Origin: an uncultured Vampirovibrio sp. | Lineage (GTDB): Bacteria; Cyanobacteriota; Vampirovibrionia; Gastranaerophilales; Gastranaerophilaceae | Direction: 5' to 3' | Assembly: GCA_910577635.1 (NCBI GenBank) | Contig: CAJTNR010000009.1 | Location: 8,236-72,235, forward strand | Length of the DNA: 64,000 nucleotides | Shown here: positions 48,590 through 57,377 of the stretch, piece by piece | How positions within the stretch are numbered: the first letter of the stretch is position 1 | How the letters are laid out: every line of letters starts with the position of its first letter | Translations under genes and position numbers: made by a program | Notes under the pieces: model-generated | What the model was told of the DNA's origin: nothing | What the model saw: the letters and a program-made list of their open reading frames with translations, nothing else | The model's database searches: none

Positions 48590-49585
48590 ATGATTGAACT
48601 AACACCAAGTTACATATTTATGATTATAGGGTTTTTATTGTCCCTATATGCTTGTGTTTCTAATGATGTTATTCAGACCCTTGGAACTTTTCTGGTTACA
48701 ACAAAAGATAGACCCGTCTGGCAGGTATGGTTATACACAGGAACTATTCTTGTTCTAACTTTTTCTATCGGCTGGTTTTTAAATGACGGAGATATGGCTT
48801 TTGGACTGCTGGATAGAATTCCACATCCTGAAACTTTCTACTGGTGGCATATTCTGCCCCCCATAATTCTTCTTTATTTAACAAGAAAAGGAATCCCTGT
48901 TGCAACAGCTTTTTTAATAATAAGTATATTTTCAAGCAACACAATAATAGGAATGATGATTGCCAAGTCCTTTATAGGCTATATTAGCGCCCTTATTGTT
49001 TCTTTGATTCTTTACTTTTTTATTGCAAGAAAAGTTGAGAAGGTTTTTCTTTATATGAAAAACAAAAAAATTTCCACTCCCTGGGTTGTAGCAAAATGGC
49101 TTTCAACTGCGGTTTTATGGGTTGCTTGGTTATTGCAGGACGGAGCTAAACTTTTTGTTTTTCTGCCAAGAAAACTGACTTTTGTACAAATGGTTTTGAG
49201 TTTAATCATTTTTCTTGCTCTTCTATATTTAATTTGCTATAGAAGAGGAGGAGAAATTCAAAATATTATTAAACTTAAAACAAATACCCAGGATATCCGC
49301 TCTGCTACAATAATAGACATTGTCTATGCTTTAATTCTCATTTACTTCCTTAATGTTAACAATATCCCAATGTCAACCACCTGGGTATTTTTAGGGGTTT
49401 TAGCAGGAAGAGAAATTGCACTATACAACAGACTTCGTTTTATTACCGAGAAAAAAGTTTACAAACACGTTATTAAAGATATAACCAAAGCAATAATCGG
49501 ACTTGTTGTTTCAATTGCTGTTGTTTTTATCCTCAATCAGTATGATAAAATTGTAATGATTTTAAAACACTATATCAATTTATAA
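48590..49585 (+). CDS. Divergent PiT-like multi-pass membrane transporter
   Basis: 331 residues from ATG 48590 (an overlapping TTG at 48578 is possible). About 8-9 hydrophobic segments. Two inverted-repeat-like motifs recall phosphate transporter PiT: ACVSNDVIQTLGTFLVTTKD (GxNDxxxxxG) in the N-half and NNIPMSTTWVFLGVLAGREI (PxSTTxxxxGxxxG) in the C-half. Could transport phosphate or another anion with cations; the assignment is from these two motifs only. Linked to yebC; end overlaps the cyclase gene by 6 bp. Confidence 0.65.
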   Translation: MIELTPSYIFMIIGFLLSLYACVSNDVIQTLGTFLVTTKDRPVWQVWLYTGTILVLTFSIGWFLNDGDMAFGLLDRIPHPETFYWWHILPPIILLYLTRKGIPVATAFLIISIFSSNTIIGMMIAKSFIGYISALIVSLILYFFIARKVEKVFLYMKNKKISTPWVVAKWLSTAVLWVAWLLQDGAKLFVFLPRKLTFVQMVLSLIIFLALLYLICYRRGGEIQNIIKLKTNTQDIRSATIIDIVYALILIYFLNVNNIPMSTTWVFLGVLAGREIALYNRLRFITEKKVYKHVIKDITKAIIGLVVSIAVVFILNQYDKIVMILKHYINL

Positions 49586-51181
49586 TTCATTATCAAATTT
49601 TACCTCAACACACCCTTCTTTTTGATAAATTGAGATAGTATTTTTTCCATTGTGCTTAGAATGATAAAGTGCAGTATCAGCACTATTAATAAGCTCTCTA
49701 GGGTCTATTCCATCCACTTCAAATTGTGCTATTCCAATAGAAACCGTTGGTGAAAGATTATCGGTATCATTTGCCTTAACTACAATTTCTGCTATATTTT
49801 TTCTTATTCTTTCTGCTATAATCGCAGCTTCTTGTTTATCAGTTTCAGGAAGAATAACAACAAATTCCTCCCCTCCATAGCGGGCTGGAATATCGATTTT
49901 TCGAATTGTTTCCTGTAATACTCTAGCAAGACTCTTAAGGATATTATCACCTGTTAAGTGACCGTATGTATCATTAATTTTTTTGAAATTGTCAATATCC
50001 ATCATTATTAATGACATATTTCTTTTGTATCTTGAACAGCGTCTTATTTCATTTTCAAGTAATGTAATAAAATGACGATAGATATAAAGTTTTGTCATGC
50101 CGTCTTTTGTTGCAAGTTCATATAACTTAGCATTATCAATTGCTATTGCTGCTTGATTAGCAAGAGAGGTTATAAACTCCAAATCCTTCTGGTTGAAGAG
50201 TTTATCGTGTTTTTTATTAGTAATATTAATAACCCCTATAACTTCTCCTTTAGCGATTAAAGGAACGCACAACAAAGATTTTGTATGGGATAAAACTTCT
50301 TTAATTACAAATCTTGGATCTGCTGAACCTAGGTTTGTAATTATTGGTTTTCTCTCTAAAAACACTGTTCCTGCAATTCCTTCTCCAACGCCGATTTTAG
50401 CACATTGAATTGCGCCATTATTAATTGATTCTTCCAGTTTTTTATCTGCTAACCCTGATACAATTCTAACCTGAAGAGCGTTTTGTGCATAATCATAAAG
50501 CATTAACGATCCCTTCTCAGCATCAAGGGTAACAAGAGCTTTTTGGATAATTACCTGCAGCAGCCTTTTTAAATCATCAATAAAATTAACCGCCTGCGAG
50601 ATATTATAAAGAATTGAAATATTATGGAGCGATTTTTGAAGACTATTGAACTCTTGATCCTTTTTTATTTTTTTATAGTATTTAATGATAATCGGCTCCA
50701 GATAATCAAAAGCTTGATTTAAGTTCTCAATCTTTTGAATGCAGATAGGGCAATCAGAACTTTCTTTGATAAAACAAAAACAAACAGGTATTGTTTTATC
50801 AAAGAAAACACGAACATGTGAAGGATCAAAAGAAGATATAGGAGTGTTTTCAATAAAAGACTTGAATAAATTGACTCCATTTTCGTCTTTTAGCGCGATT
50901 AATTTAGATTTCTTAACAGCATCCCAAAAAGGGGTATTGTCTTGAATACAATCAAGATATTCACTTAAGGGTGAATTTTTTTCAAAACTTATATTCTTAT
51001 AATGTTCATTCTCAAGAACATAAAAAACAGTTCTGTCACTATCAATCGCTTTTTGAATATATGTTTTAAGACTTTCCAATAATTCGAATAAATCATCTGA
51101 TTGATTTGCAATTGTACTAATCTCAAACATCATGGTAAGATATTTTATATTATTAAGAAGATTTTGTTCTTGCGGTATCAT
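49580..51181 (-). CDS. Soluble GAF-GAF-GGDEF diguanylate cyclase
   Basis: 533 residues from ATG 51181, placed by a promoter (below). N-terminal GAF-like region ~20-165 with a Cys cluster (CFCFIKESSDCPICIQKI), second GAF ~205-355 (ILYNISQAVNFIDDLKRLLQ, GVGEGIAGTVFLERKPIITN), then GGDEF ~365-520. Active site GGEEF at 436-440, preceded by the RxxD inhibitory I-site (RKID), so an active, product-inhibited c-di-GMP synthase is expected. No TM helix. YajQ at 61750 is a potential reader. The Cys cluster may bind metal or a cofactor for redox sensing. Confidence 0.92.
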   Translation of the reverse strand: MIPQEQNLLNNIKYLTMMFEISTIANQSDDLFELLESLKTYIQKAIDSDRTVFYVLENEHYKNISFEKNSPLSEYLDCIQDNTPFWDAVKKSKLIALKDENGVNLFKSFIENTPISSFDPSHVRVFFDKTIPVCFCFIKESSDCPICIQKIENLNQAFDYLEPIIIKYYKKIKKDQEFNSLQKSLHNISILYNISQAVNFIDDLKRLLQVIIQKALVTLDAEKGSLMLYDYAQNALQVRIVSGLADKKLEESINNGAIQCAKIGVGEGIAGTVFLERKPIITNLGSADPRFVIKEVLSHTKSLLCVPLIAKGEVIGVINITNKKHDKLFNQKDLEFITSLANQAAIAIDNAKLYELATKDGMTKLYIYRHFITLLENEIRRCSRYKRNMSLIMMDIDNFKKINDTYGHLTGDNILKSLARVLQETIRKIDIPARYGGEEFVVILPETDKQEAAIIAERIRKNIAEIVVKANDTDNLSPTVSIGIAQFEVDGIDPRELINSADTALYHSKHNGKNTISIYQKEGCVEVKFDNEL

Positions 51182-51188
51182 AGAATTA

Positions 51189-51217
51189 ATTATAAAGGCT
51201 ACATAAACAAATGTCAC
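51189..51217 (-). promoter_or_regulatory. Promoter GTGACA-17-TATAAT for the diguanylate cyclase
   Basis: Minus strand: -35 GTGACA (complement of 51212-51217), 17 nt spacer, -10 TATAAT (complement of 51189-51194), then 7 nt to ATG 51181. Predicts leaderless start and rejects the longer reading from 51217. Confidence 0.6.
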
Positions 51218-51251
51218 TACTCTAATTTGAAATACCGTTTTTGGAGGATAA

Positions 51252-52118
51252 ATGGATAAAGTATGTAAAGACTGGGCGCAATGGCTTAAAAAAACAAGAT
51301 TTGCTTATATGGATGAAGGTCAAAAAACCCAAACACTAAACTGGCTGATCCAGCTAAGAGATGAACTATTAGATTTAGCAGAGATTACCTCCAATCAAAG
51401 AGTAATTGACCTTGGCTGCGGGTCAGGGCTGTTGGGTTTTGGGGTTTTAGAAAGATTCAGGGATAATGTTGAAATAATTTTTTCAGATAAATATAAAGGA
51501 TGTCTGGATGAATGTCAAAAACTACTTGATGAAATGGATATTAATCACAATGCAAGTTTTTTAAAGTGCAACATTACCAATATAAGACAAAAATCAGATT
51601 CAATAGATAGAGCCCTTACAAGATCGGTTTTAGTACATGTTATTGATAAAGCTCTTGCTTTTGAAGAAATTTATCGAATTTTAAAACACAAAGGGATTTA
51701 TGTTGGATTTGAACCCATAATTTCTCAAAACACAAGGTATTATGAGCTTTTACAATCAAGTGAAATTACAAATTATTATGAGTTTAAAGAAGCAGAAAAA
51801 GAAATAATGGAAGACCCGCAGGATGCTCTTGTTAATTTTAATTATGAAACCCTGACAGATGATTTGCACACAAGCGGGTTTATTAATGTCAAGGTGAGAG
51901 TTGAAACGGTAACATCCAGTTATAAACCCTTTAGAGAAGGAATAAAAAAGTGGTTTATAACACCGCCTGGACCTAATCAAAAAACAATGAAACAAAGATT
52001 TATGGAATATTTTGATGAAGAAGAAGTTGATTTGTATATAAAAGAAGTGCAAAAAGCTCTTAGTAACAAAAATATAACAATAAATTCAAAAACAGCATTT
52101 ATAAAGGCAGTTAAATGA
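51252..52118 (+). CDS. SAM-dependent methyltransferase
   Basis: 288 residues. Motif I VIDLGCGSGLLGFGVL, acidic post-strand 2 IIFSDKYKGCLDE, then a motif IV region SIDRALTRSVLVHV and YRILKHKGIYVGFEP, a class I Rossmann methyltransferase of UbiE/Methyltransf_11 type. Substrate unknown: the C-terminal ~110 residues are helical and do not match menaquinone or rRNA enzymes I know. GGAGG precedes the ATG, and it overlaps ylxR by ATGA, suggesting co-expression with ylxR and polA. Confidence 0.85.
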   Translation: MDKVCKDWAQWLKKTRFAYMDEGQKTQTLNWLIQLRDELLDLAEITSNQRVIDLGCGSGLLGFGVLERFRDNVEIIFSDKYKGCLDECQKLLDEMDINHNASFLKCNITNIRQKSDSIDRALTRSVLVHVIDKALAFEEIYRILKHKGIYVGFEPIISQNTRYYELLQSSEITNYYEFKEAEKEIMEDPQDALVNFNYETLTDDLHTSGFINVKVRVETVTSSYKPFREGIKKWFITPPGPNQKTMKQRFMEYFDEEEVDLYIKEVQKALSNKNITINSKTAFIKAVK

Positions 52119-52378
52119 TAAATCGAAGATGCCAGGGGTGCAGAAAAACTTTAAATAGAGAAGAATTGCTAAAAATTACAAAGTTAAAAAACAACACTCT
52201 TAAACTGAATCCTTCCGCTAAACAGACGGGAAGGAGCTTGTATATCTGCAAAGATAGAACTTGTATTAACAATGTTATTAAAAAAAAGAGGATTCAAGCT
52301 GCACTTAAATATAATAATAGTAAAGAAATCTTAAGAATTGAAGCTGAACTCACTAATTTTATAGTAGAATATCTATAA
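52115..52378 (+). CDS. ylxR: YlxR/RnpM-family RNA-binding protein
   Basis: 87 residues. RRCQGCRKTLNREELLKITK and GRSLYICKDRTCINNVIKKK are the YlxR signature. In Bacillus this protein binds RNase P RNA; usually it lies in the nusA-ylxR-infB operon. Here it is instead between a methyltransferase (ATGA overlap) and polA (16 bp gap), an unusual setting. Confidence 0.9.
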   Translation: MINRRCQGCRKTLNREELLKITKLKNNTLKLNPSAKQTGRSLYICKDRTCINNVIKKKRIQAALKYNNSKEILRIEAELTNFIVEYL

Positions 52379-52394
52379 AGAATAGGGATTTTCA

Positions 52395-54998
52395 ATGGAA
52401 GATAAAAAAACTTTAATTTTAATTGACGGTCATGCCCTTGCATTTCGGATGTTTTTTGCACTTGAAAGAACTAATATGCAAACAACAAATCATATCCCGA
52501 CCTGGGCTGTTTGGGGATTTTTTAAAGCAATTTTTGATTTATTGACAGATAAAAAACTAAATATTCACCCAAATTCAATTGCAGTAGCCTTTGATGTTTC
52601 AAAAGCCACCTTTAGATTGGAAAAGTACAAAGATTATAAAGCAAACAGACTCTCAATGCCGGATTCTTTAAGAGTACAATTAGAACTTATCAAAGAAGGA
52701 TTAAATGCTCTTGATATTCCTATTTATACAAAACAGGATTACGAAGGAGACGATGTAATCGGAACAATAGTTGAACAAGCAAGCAAAAAGGGTCATAAAA
52801 CCTATATCCTGACAGGAGATAAAGACAGCTTCCAGCTTGTTGATGATTTTGGTCTTACAACAGTATTGATTCCTCAAAAAGGAGAAATTAACAAGTATAA
52901 TAAAGAAAAAGTATTTGAAAACTTAGGGGTTTATCCTAATCAGGTTGTTGATTACAAAGCTTTATGCGGGGATAGTTCGGATAATATCCCAGGCATTAAA
53001 GGAATTGGACCAAAAAGCGCTCAAACTCTTCTTGCACAATATAAAACGCTGGATGGAATTTATGAAAATGTTAATAACATTACAAAAAAAGCTTTAAAAG
53101 AAAAATTAATCAAAGGAAAAGAAAGTGCATATTTATCCCAATTTTTAGCAACAATTGTTAAAGATTTGGATATTGAATTTGATTTCAACTCCTGTTGTCT
53201 TACAATTCCTGACAAAACAAGAGTTTTAGAGTTTTTTAAAAAAATGCAGCTATATTCTTTTATAAAAAATATCGATAATTTGCTTACTCCTTTTAACACT
53301 GATAAATCCTGCAAAAATATTGAAGATAAAGAACAAGTCCAGCTTGGTTTGTTTAATGAAGTTAGAAAAGAAGTTAAAAAAATCAAAAAAACAAAAGACC
53401 TATCGTTTATAGATAAAATCAAACCCCAAGATACCATTGGTTTTTTATTGGATTTTTTAGATAACAACTACTGTTATATTGCATACAGCGATACCGTTTT
53501 AAAATCAACCATAAATGAAGTTTCAAGAATTCTTGAAGATGAATCAATTAAAAAAATTGTCTATGGGATTAAAGAAGTTTCTTTTGTTAAAGGAATTATA
53601 GCTGATGTTCAACTTTCAAGCTATATTAAAGATTCTAATCGAAAACACGACCTTATAACACAAATTAATGAATGTTTAGGGGTGGTTCCTCAGGATGATG
53701 ACTATTATCTTCTTTGTTCTTATTTAATTGATTTAAATGATTATTATAATAAAACCTTAAGCCCGCAAGAGCTGGATTTGCTCAATAACATTGAGCTTCC
53801 TTTGGCTTATGTGCTTATAGAAATGGAAAAAACAGGAGTTTGTCTAGATAAGGAGCGTTTGAGAAAAATCGGTGCTGAAATTGATTGTCGGGTTAAAGAA
53901 TATGAGGATAAAATTTTTAACTACACAAATACGACCTTTAATATTAACTCGCCCAAACAAGTTTCACAAATTCTTTTCGATAAACTTCAGCTGAAACCCA
54001 AAAAGAAAGGAAAATCAGGAAATTATTCAACGAATGCTAAAATTCTTGATGAACTTGCTCTTGATTATGATATTGCTAAGTGGATTCTTGAACACAGACA
54101 GCTAATGAAGCTTAAAACAACTTATATCGACGCACTTTTAAAATTAGTAAAAAAAGACGGAAAAATCCACACTCACTACAACCAAATTATAACAACAACA
54201 GGAAGATTGTCTTCTTCTGACCCTAATTTGCAGAATATCCCTATAAGAACCGAGTTTTCAGGTCAAATAAGAGGTGCTTTTATTCCAAGTGAAAAAAATC
54301 GTGTAATATTAAGCGCTGATTACTCCCAGGTTGAACTAAGGCTTTTAGCGCATTATTCTAAAGATGAAATTCTTATCAATGCCTTTAAAAATGATCTTGA
54401 TATCCACACAATTACTGCTTCTAAGATTTTTGGAGTTGAAGAAAGCAAGGTAGTTAAAGAACAAAGAAGAAAAGCAAAAACAGTAAACTTTGGAATAATA
54501 TACGGACAAACCCGTTTTGGTTTAGCTTCAACCCTAGGAATAACGCCAATAGAAGCAGCAGAGCTAATTGATAAATACCATAAAACTTATCCTGGGATTT
54601 CATCATACATTAACAAAACCTTAGAAGCTGTTCAAACGCAAGGCTGGGTCGAAACTTTATGGGGAAGAAGAAGATACTTGGGAGCTGAGCTTAATTCAAG
54701 GAATGCAAAAATTAGAGAATTTGCGCTTCGAGCGGCGATTAATGCGCCCTTACAGGGAACAAGCGCAGATATTATAAAAATTGCAATGGTTGATTTAAGA
54801 GAAAAACTAAAAAACTACTCATCAAGAATGATTCTTCAAATCCACGACGAACTTGTTCTTGAAGTTTTAGAGTCAGAACTTGAAGAAGTTAAAAAACTAA
54901 TTCTTAACACAATGCAGTTTAATGATAAAATAAATAATAAACTGGATGTAGCGCTTAAAGTAGATATTAACATAGGTAAAACCTGGATGGAAAAATAA
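52395..54998 (+). CDS. polA: DNA polymerase I
   Basis: 867 residues. 5'-3' exonuclease/FEN domain ~1-290 (LIDGHALAFRMFFAL, EGDDVIGTIVEQA, GDKDSFQLVDD, GDSSDNIPGIKGIGPKSA). Middle ~340-480 has the 3'-5' exonuclease fold but without DxE/Dx(2)D residues (IGFLLDFLDNN), so proofreading is probably lost. Polymerase ~490-867 with SADYSQVELRLLAH (D642), RRKAKTVNFGIIYGQTRFGL and QIHDELVLEV (H817-D818-E819). Fills repair gaps and removes Okazaki primers. Confidence 0.96.
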   Translation: MEDKKTLILIDGHALAFRMFFALERTNMQTTNHIPTWAVWGFFKAIFDLLTDKKLNIHPNSIAVAFDVSKATFRLEKYKDYKANRLSMPDSLRVQLELIKEGLNALDIPIYTKQDYEGDDVIGTIVEQASKKGHKTYILTGDKDSFQLVDDFGLTTVLIPQKGEINKYNKEKVFENLGVYPNQVVDYKALCGDSSDNIPGIKGIGPKSAQTLLAQYKTLDGIYENVNNITKKALKEKLIKGKESAYLSQFLATIVKDLDIEFDFNSCCLTIPDKTRVLEFFKKMQLYSFIKNIDNLLTPFNTDKSCKNIEDKEQVQLGLFNEVRKEVKKIKKTKDLSFIDKIKPQDTIGFLLDFLDNNYCYIAYSDTVLKSTINEVSRILEDESIKKIVYGIKEVSFVKGIIADVQLSSYIKDSNRKHDLITQINECLGVVPQDDDYYLLCSYLIDLNDYYNKTLSPQELDLLNNIELPLAYVLIEMEKTGVCLDKERLRKIGAEIDCRVKEYEDKIFNYTNTTFNINSPKQVSQILFDKLQLKPKKKGKSGNYSTNAKILDELALDYDIAKWILEHRQLMKLKTTYIDALLKLVKKDGKIHTHYNQIITTTGRLSSSDPNLQNIPIRTEFSGQIRGAFIPSEKNRVILSADYSQVELRLLAHYSKDEILINAFKNDLDIHTITASKIFGVEESKVVKEQRRKAKTVNFGIIYGQTRFGLASTLGITPIEAAELIDKYHKTYPGISSYINKTLEAVQTQGWVETLWGRRRYLGAELNSRNAKIREFALRAAINAPLQGTSADIIKIAMVDLREKLKNYSSRMILQIHDELVLEVLESELEEVKKLILNTMQFNDKINNKLDVALKVDINIGKTWMEK

Positions 54999-55001
54999 AT
55001 A

Positions 55002-55358
55002 ATGAAAAAAATATTAATTATCCTAATTCTTCTAGTTTCTTGTTGTTTTGGTTTTGAGTTAAACAACTATTACAAGTTGTATCCGATTAATGCTGATAAT
55101 CTATATATGATAGCACTAAACGCTCTTAGTTCCAATGACAGGTACAACATCTATGAAATTCAAACTAAAAACGGATATATTCTTTTTTCAACCAATGCCA
55201 AGTTTTATTTACTAACAGTGACAAAAAGATACCAGAATCAGACTGAAATTAAGGTATTGCCTCAAAACAGCGATTTTTCAGACACCCTTGAAACTGTAAA
55301 AACAGTTTTTAACTTAATTGACCTTGAAACAAAAAGAACCCTGGAGTTGGTTAAATAA
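55002..55358 (+). CDS. Small secreted protein
   Basis: 118 residues, signal peptide KKILIILILLVSCCFG. Mature part is short and beta-rich (NGYILFSTNAKFYLLTVTKR, TEIKVLPQNSDFSDTL). The two cysteines near the cleavage site could hint at a lipoprotein but the lipobox is poor. Lies 3 bp after polA and abuts priA with no gap, so the transcript polA-this-priA-helicase is likely. Function unknown. Confidence 0.6.
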   Translation: MKKILIILILLVSCCFGFELNNYYKLYPINADNLYMIALNALSSNDRYNIYEIQTKNGYILFSTNAKFYLLTVTKRYQNQTEIKVLPQNSDFSDTLETVKTVFNLIDLETKRTLELVK

Positions 55359-57377
55359 ATGAAATATGCACAAGTTCTGGTTGATGTTAATAAACTTGGG
55401 ACTAAAACTTTTAGCTACTTAATCCCTGAACACTTAAAAGATGAAATCAAGATCGGGCAGGCAGTTTCAATTCCTTTTGGCTTTAGAAAACAGAATTTAA
55501 AGGGTTTTATTGTAGGTTTTAGCGATTATCTAGAAGCCGGTATTAAAGCTAAAGAAATAGTTGAAATTATAGAAAAAGAACCTCTTTTTAACTTAAACTA
55601 CCTAAACTTGCTGGAGTGGGTTTCAAGTTACTATTTTTGCGATATTCAAACTGTTTTAAAAACTGCATTACCTGAAAAGTTTTTTGAAAAAAACACTAAA
55701 AAATATAGAAAACCTAAAATTAAAGATAAGATTTTTGATATTGAACAAAAGACAAACAAAAACAAACTTTCAGCTGAACAAAACAGAATTTATGAACAAA
55801 TTAAAAAAATTAACCCCAAAACCTCTTTAATTTATGGAATTACAGGGTCTGGAAAAACAGAAATCTACTTTAAATTAATTGAAGATGTTATTAAACAAGG
55901 CAAAAACGTTATTTTTCTTGCTCCTGAAATTGCTCTCGTTTCGCAGCTTACAATGCGCTCAATTGAAAGATTCGGCTCTCAAACAGTTGCAATCTGGCAC
56001 AGTTCAATAACAGAAGCCAAAAAACACGAAACCTGGGTAAAGTTAAAAAACAATGAAATTAGGATTCTTTTTGGTGCAAGAAGTGCAATTTTTGCACCAA
56101 TTAAAGATTTAGGGCTGGTAATAATTGATGAAGAACACGATTCAAGCTACAAACAATCAATGCCCAATCCAAGATACAACGCTAAAGAAGTTGCAAAAAA
56201 ACTTTGCGAGCTATATGATGCTAAACTTATCTTAGGGTCTGCAACTCCTTCAATTGAAAGTTACTATGAAGCGCTTAATAGTAATTCTTTGTTTAAACTA
56301 AAAGAAAGATACAATAACGCCTCGCTTCCAGCTGTCAATATTGTTGATATGAGAGAAGAAAGAGCAGAAAAAAACTACTCAATGTTTTCAAGAACTTTAA
56401 TTAAAAATACAATTGAAACAATTGAAAAAGGAAAACAGGTAATATTCTTAATCAACAGAAGAGGCTACAGCTCCTACACCCAGTGTCTTGAATGCGCAGA
56501 AGTAGTGCATTGTCCTAAGTGTGCTATTCCTTTAGTTTATCATATTAAAACAAAATCCTATAAGTGTCATTACTGCAACTACACCTATGAAGAGCCCAAT
56601 TGCCCCAAGTGCGGATCGAGCGCACTTGAACATTTTGGATTAGGAAGTGAAAAAGTCGAACTATTAGCAAGACAAACTTTTAGTAACTATTCAATTGCAA
56701 GATTAGATTCTGATTCATTGAGCAAAAAAAACGAACATATTGAAATTCTGCAAAAATTTCAAAAAGGAGAAATTGATATCCTAATAGGAACACAAATGAT
56801 TGCTAAAGGATTAGATAACAAAAACTGTACTTTAGTAGGTGTTATTAATGCAGATTTAAGTTTCAATCTGCCGGATTTTAGAAGCTCCGAAAGAGGATTT
56901 TCAATTCTAACACAGGTGGCAGGGCGCTCAGGAAGAGGAGAGGATAAAGGAAAAGTAATTTTTCAAACCTACAACAGTGAAAATGCTTTTTTGATTAATG
57001 CTAAAGAACAGGATTTTGAAACCTTCTATGAAAGTGAAATTGAACTTAGGGAATTACTCGATTACCCTCCTTTTGCAAAAATAATAAGAATTATTGTTAG
57101 CGCAAAAAACGAAATAAGAGCACATAAAACAATATCTGAAATTGAACTATTCCTAGCGGACTATATAAAAAAACTAACCCTTGATGAAACTCTTATCCTT
57201 CTTGGTCCCAGCCCTTGTGTTATTAATAAAATTAAAAATGAATACAGATTCAATATATTAATTAAAAATAAACTGGGTTTCAAAGGTCATAAAACAATTC
57301 TAAGGTTTATTAAAGCACTAAAATTGCCCGATGATATTAAACTTATTGTAGATATTGACCCAGGGGATATTCTATGA
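55359..57377 (+). CDS. priA: Primosomal replication-restart helicase PriA
   Basis: 672 residues. N-terminal 3'-DNA-binding domain (AQVLVDVNKLGTKTFSYLIP), Walker A GITGSGKTE (160-168), DEEH box (257-260), two zinc-binding pairs in CLECAEVVHCPKC and YKCHYCNYTYEEPNCPKCGS, and helicase motifs FQKGEIDILIGTQMIAKGLD and QVAGRSGRGEDKGKVIFQT. Restarts stalled forks after recombination. Overlaps the large helicase by ATGA, a strong hint of a shared repair/restart function. Confidence 0.96.
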   Translation: MKYAQVLVDVNKLGTKTFSYLIPEHLKDEIKIGQAVSIPFGFRKQNLKGFIVGFSDYLEAGIKAKEIVEIIEKEPLFNLNYLNLLEWVSSYYFCDIQTVLKTALPEKFFEKNTKKYRKPKIKDKIFDIEQKTNKNKLSAEQNRIYEQIKKINPKTSLIYGITGSGKTEIYFKLIEDVIKQGKNVIFLAPEIALVSQLTMRSIERFGSQTVAIWHSSITEAKKHETWVKLKNNEIRILFGARSAIFAPIKDLGLVIIDEEHDSSYKQSMPNPRYNAKEVAKKLCELYDAKLILGSATPSIESYYEALNSNSLFKLKERYNNASLPAVNIVDMREERAEKNYSMFSRTLIKNTIETIEKGKQVIFLINRRGYSSYTQCLECAEVVHCPKCAIPLVYHIKTKSYKCHYCNYTYEEPNCPKCGSSALEHFGLGSEKVELLARQTFSNYSIARLDSDSLSKKNEHIEILQKFQKGEIDILIGTQMIAKGLDNKNCTLVGVINADLSFNLPDFRSSERGFSILTQVAGRSGRGEDKGKVIFQTYNSENAFLINAKEQDFETFYESEIELRELLDYPPFAKIIRIIVSAKNEIRAHKTISEIELFLADYIKKLTLDETLILLGPSPCVINKIKNEYRFNILIKNKLGFKGHKTILRFIKALKLPDDIKLIVDIDPGDIL

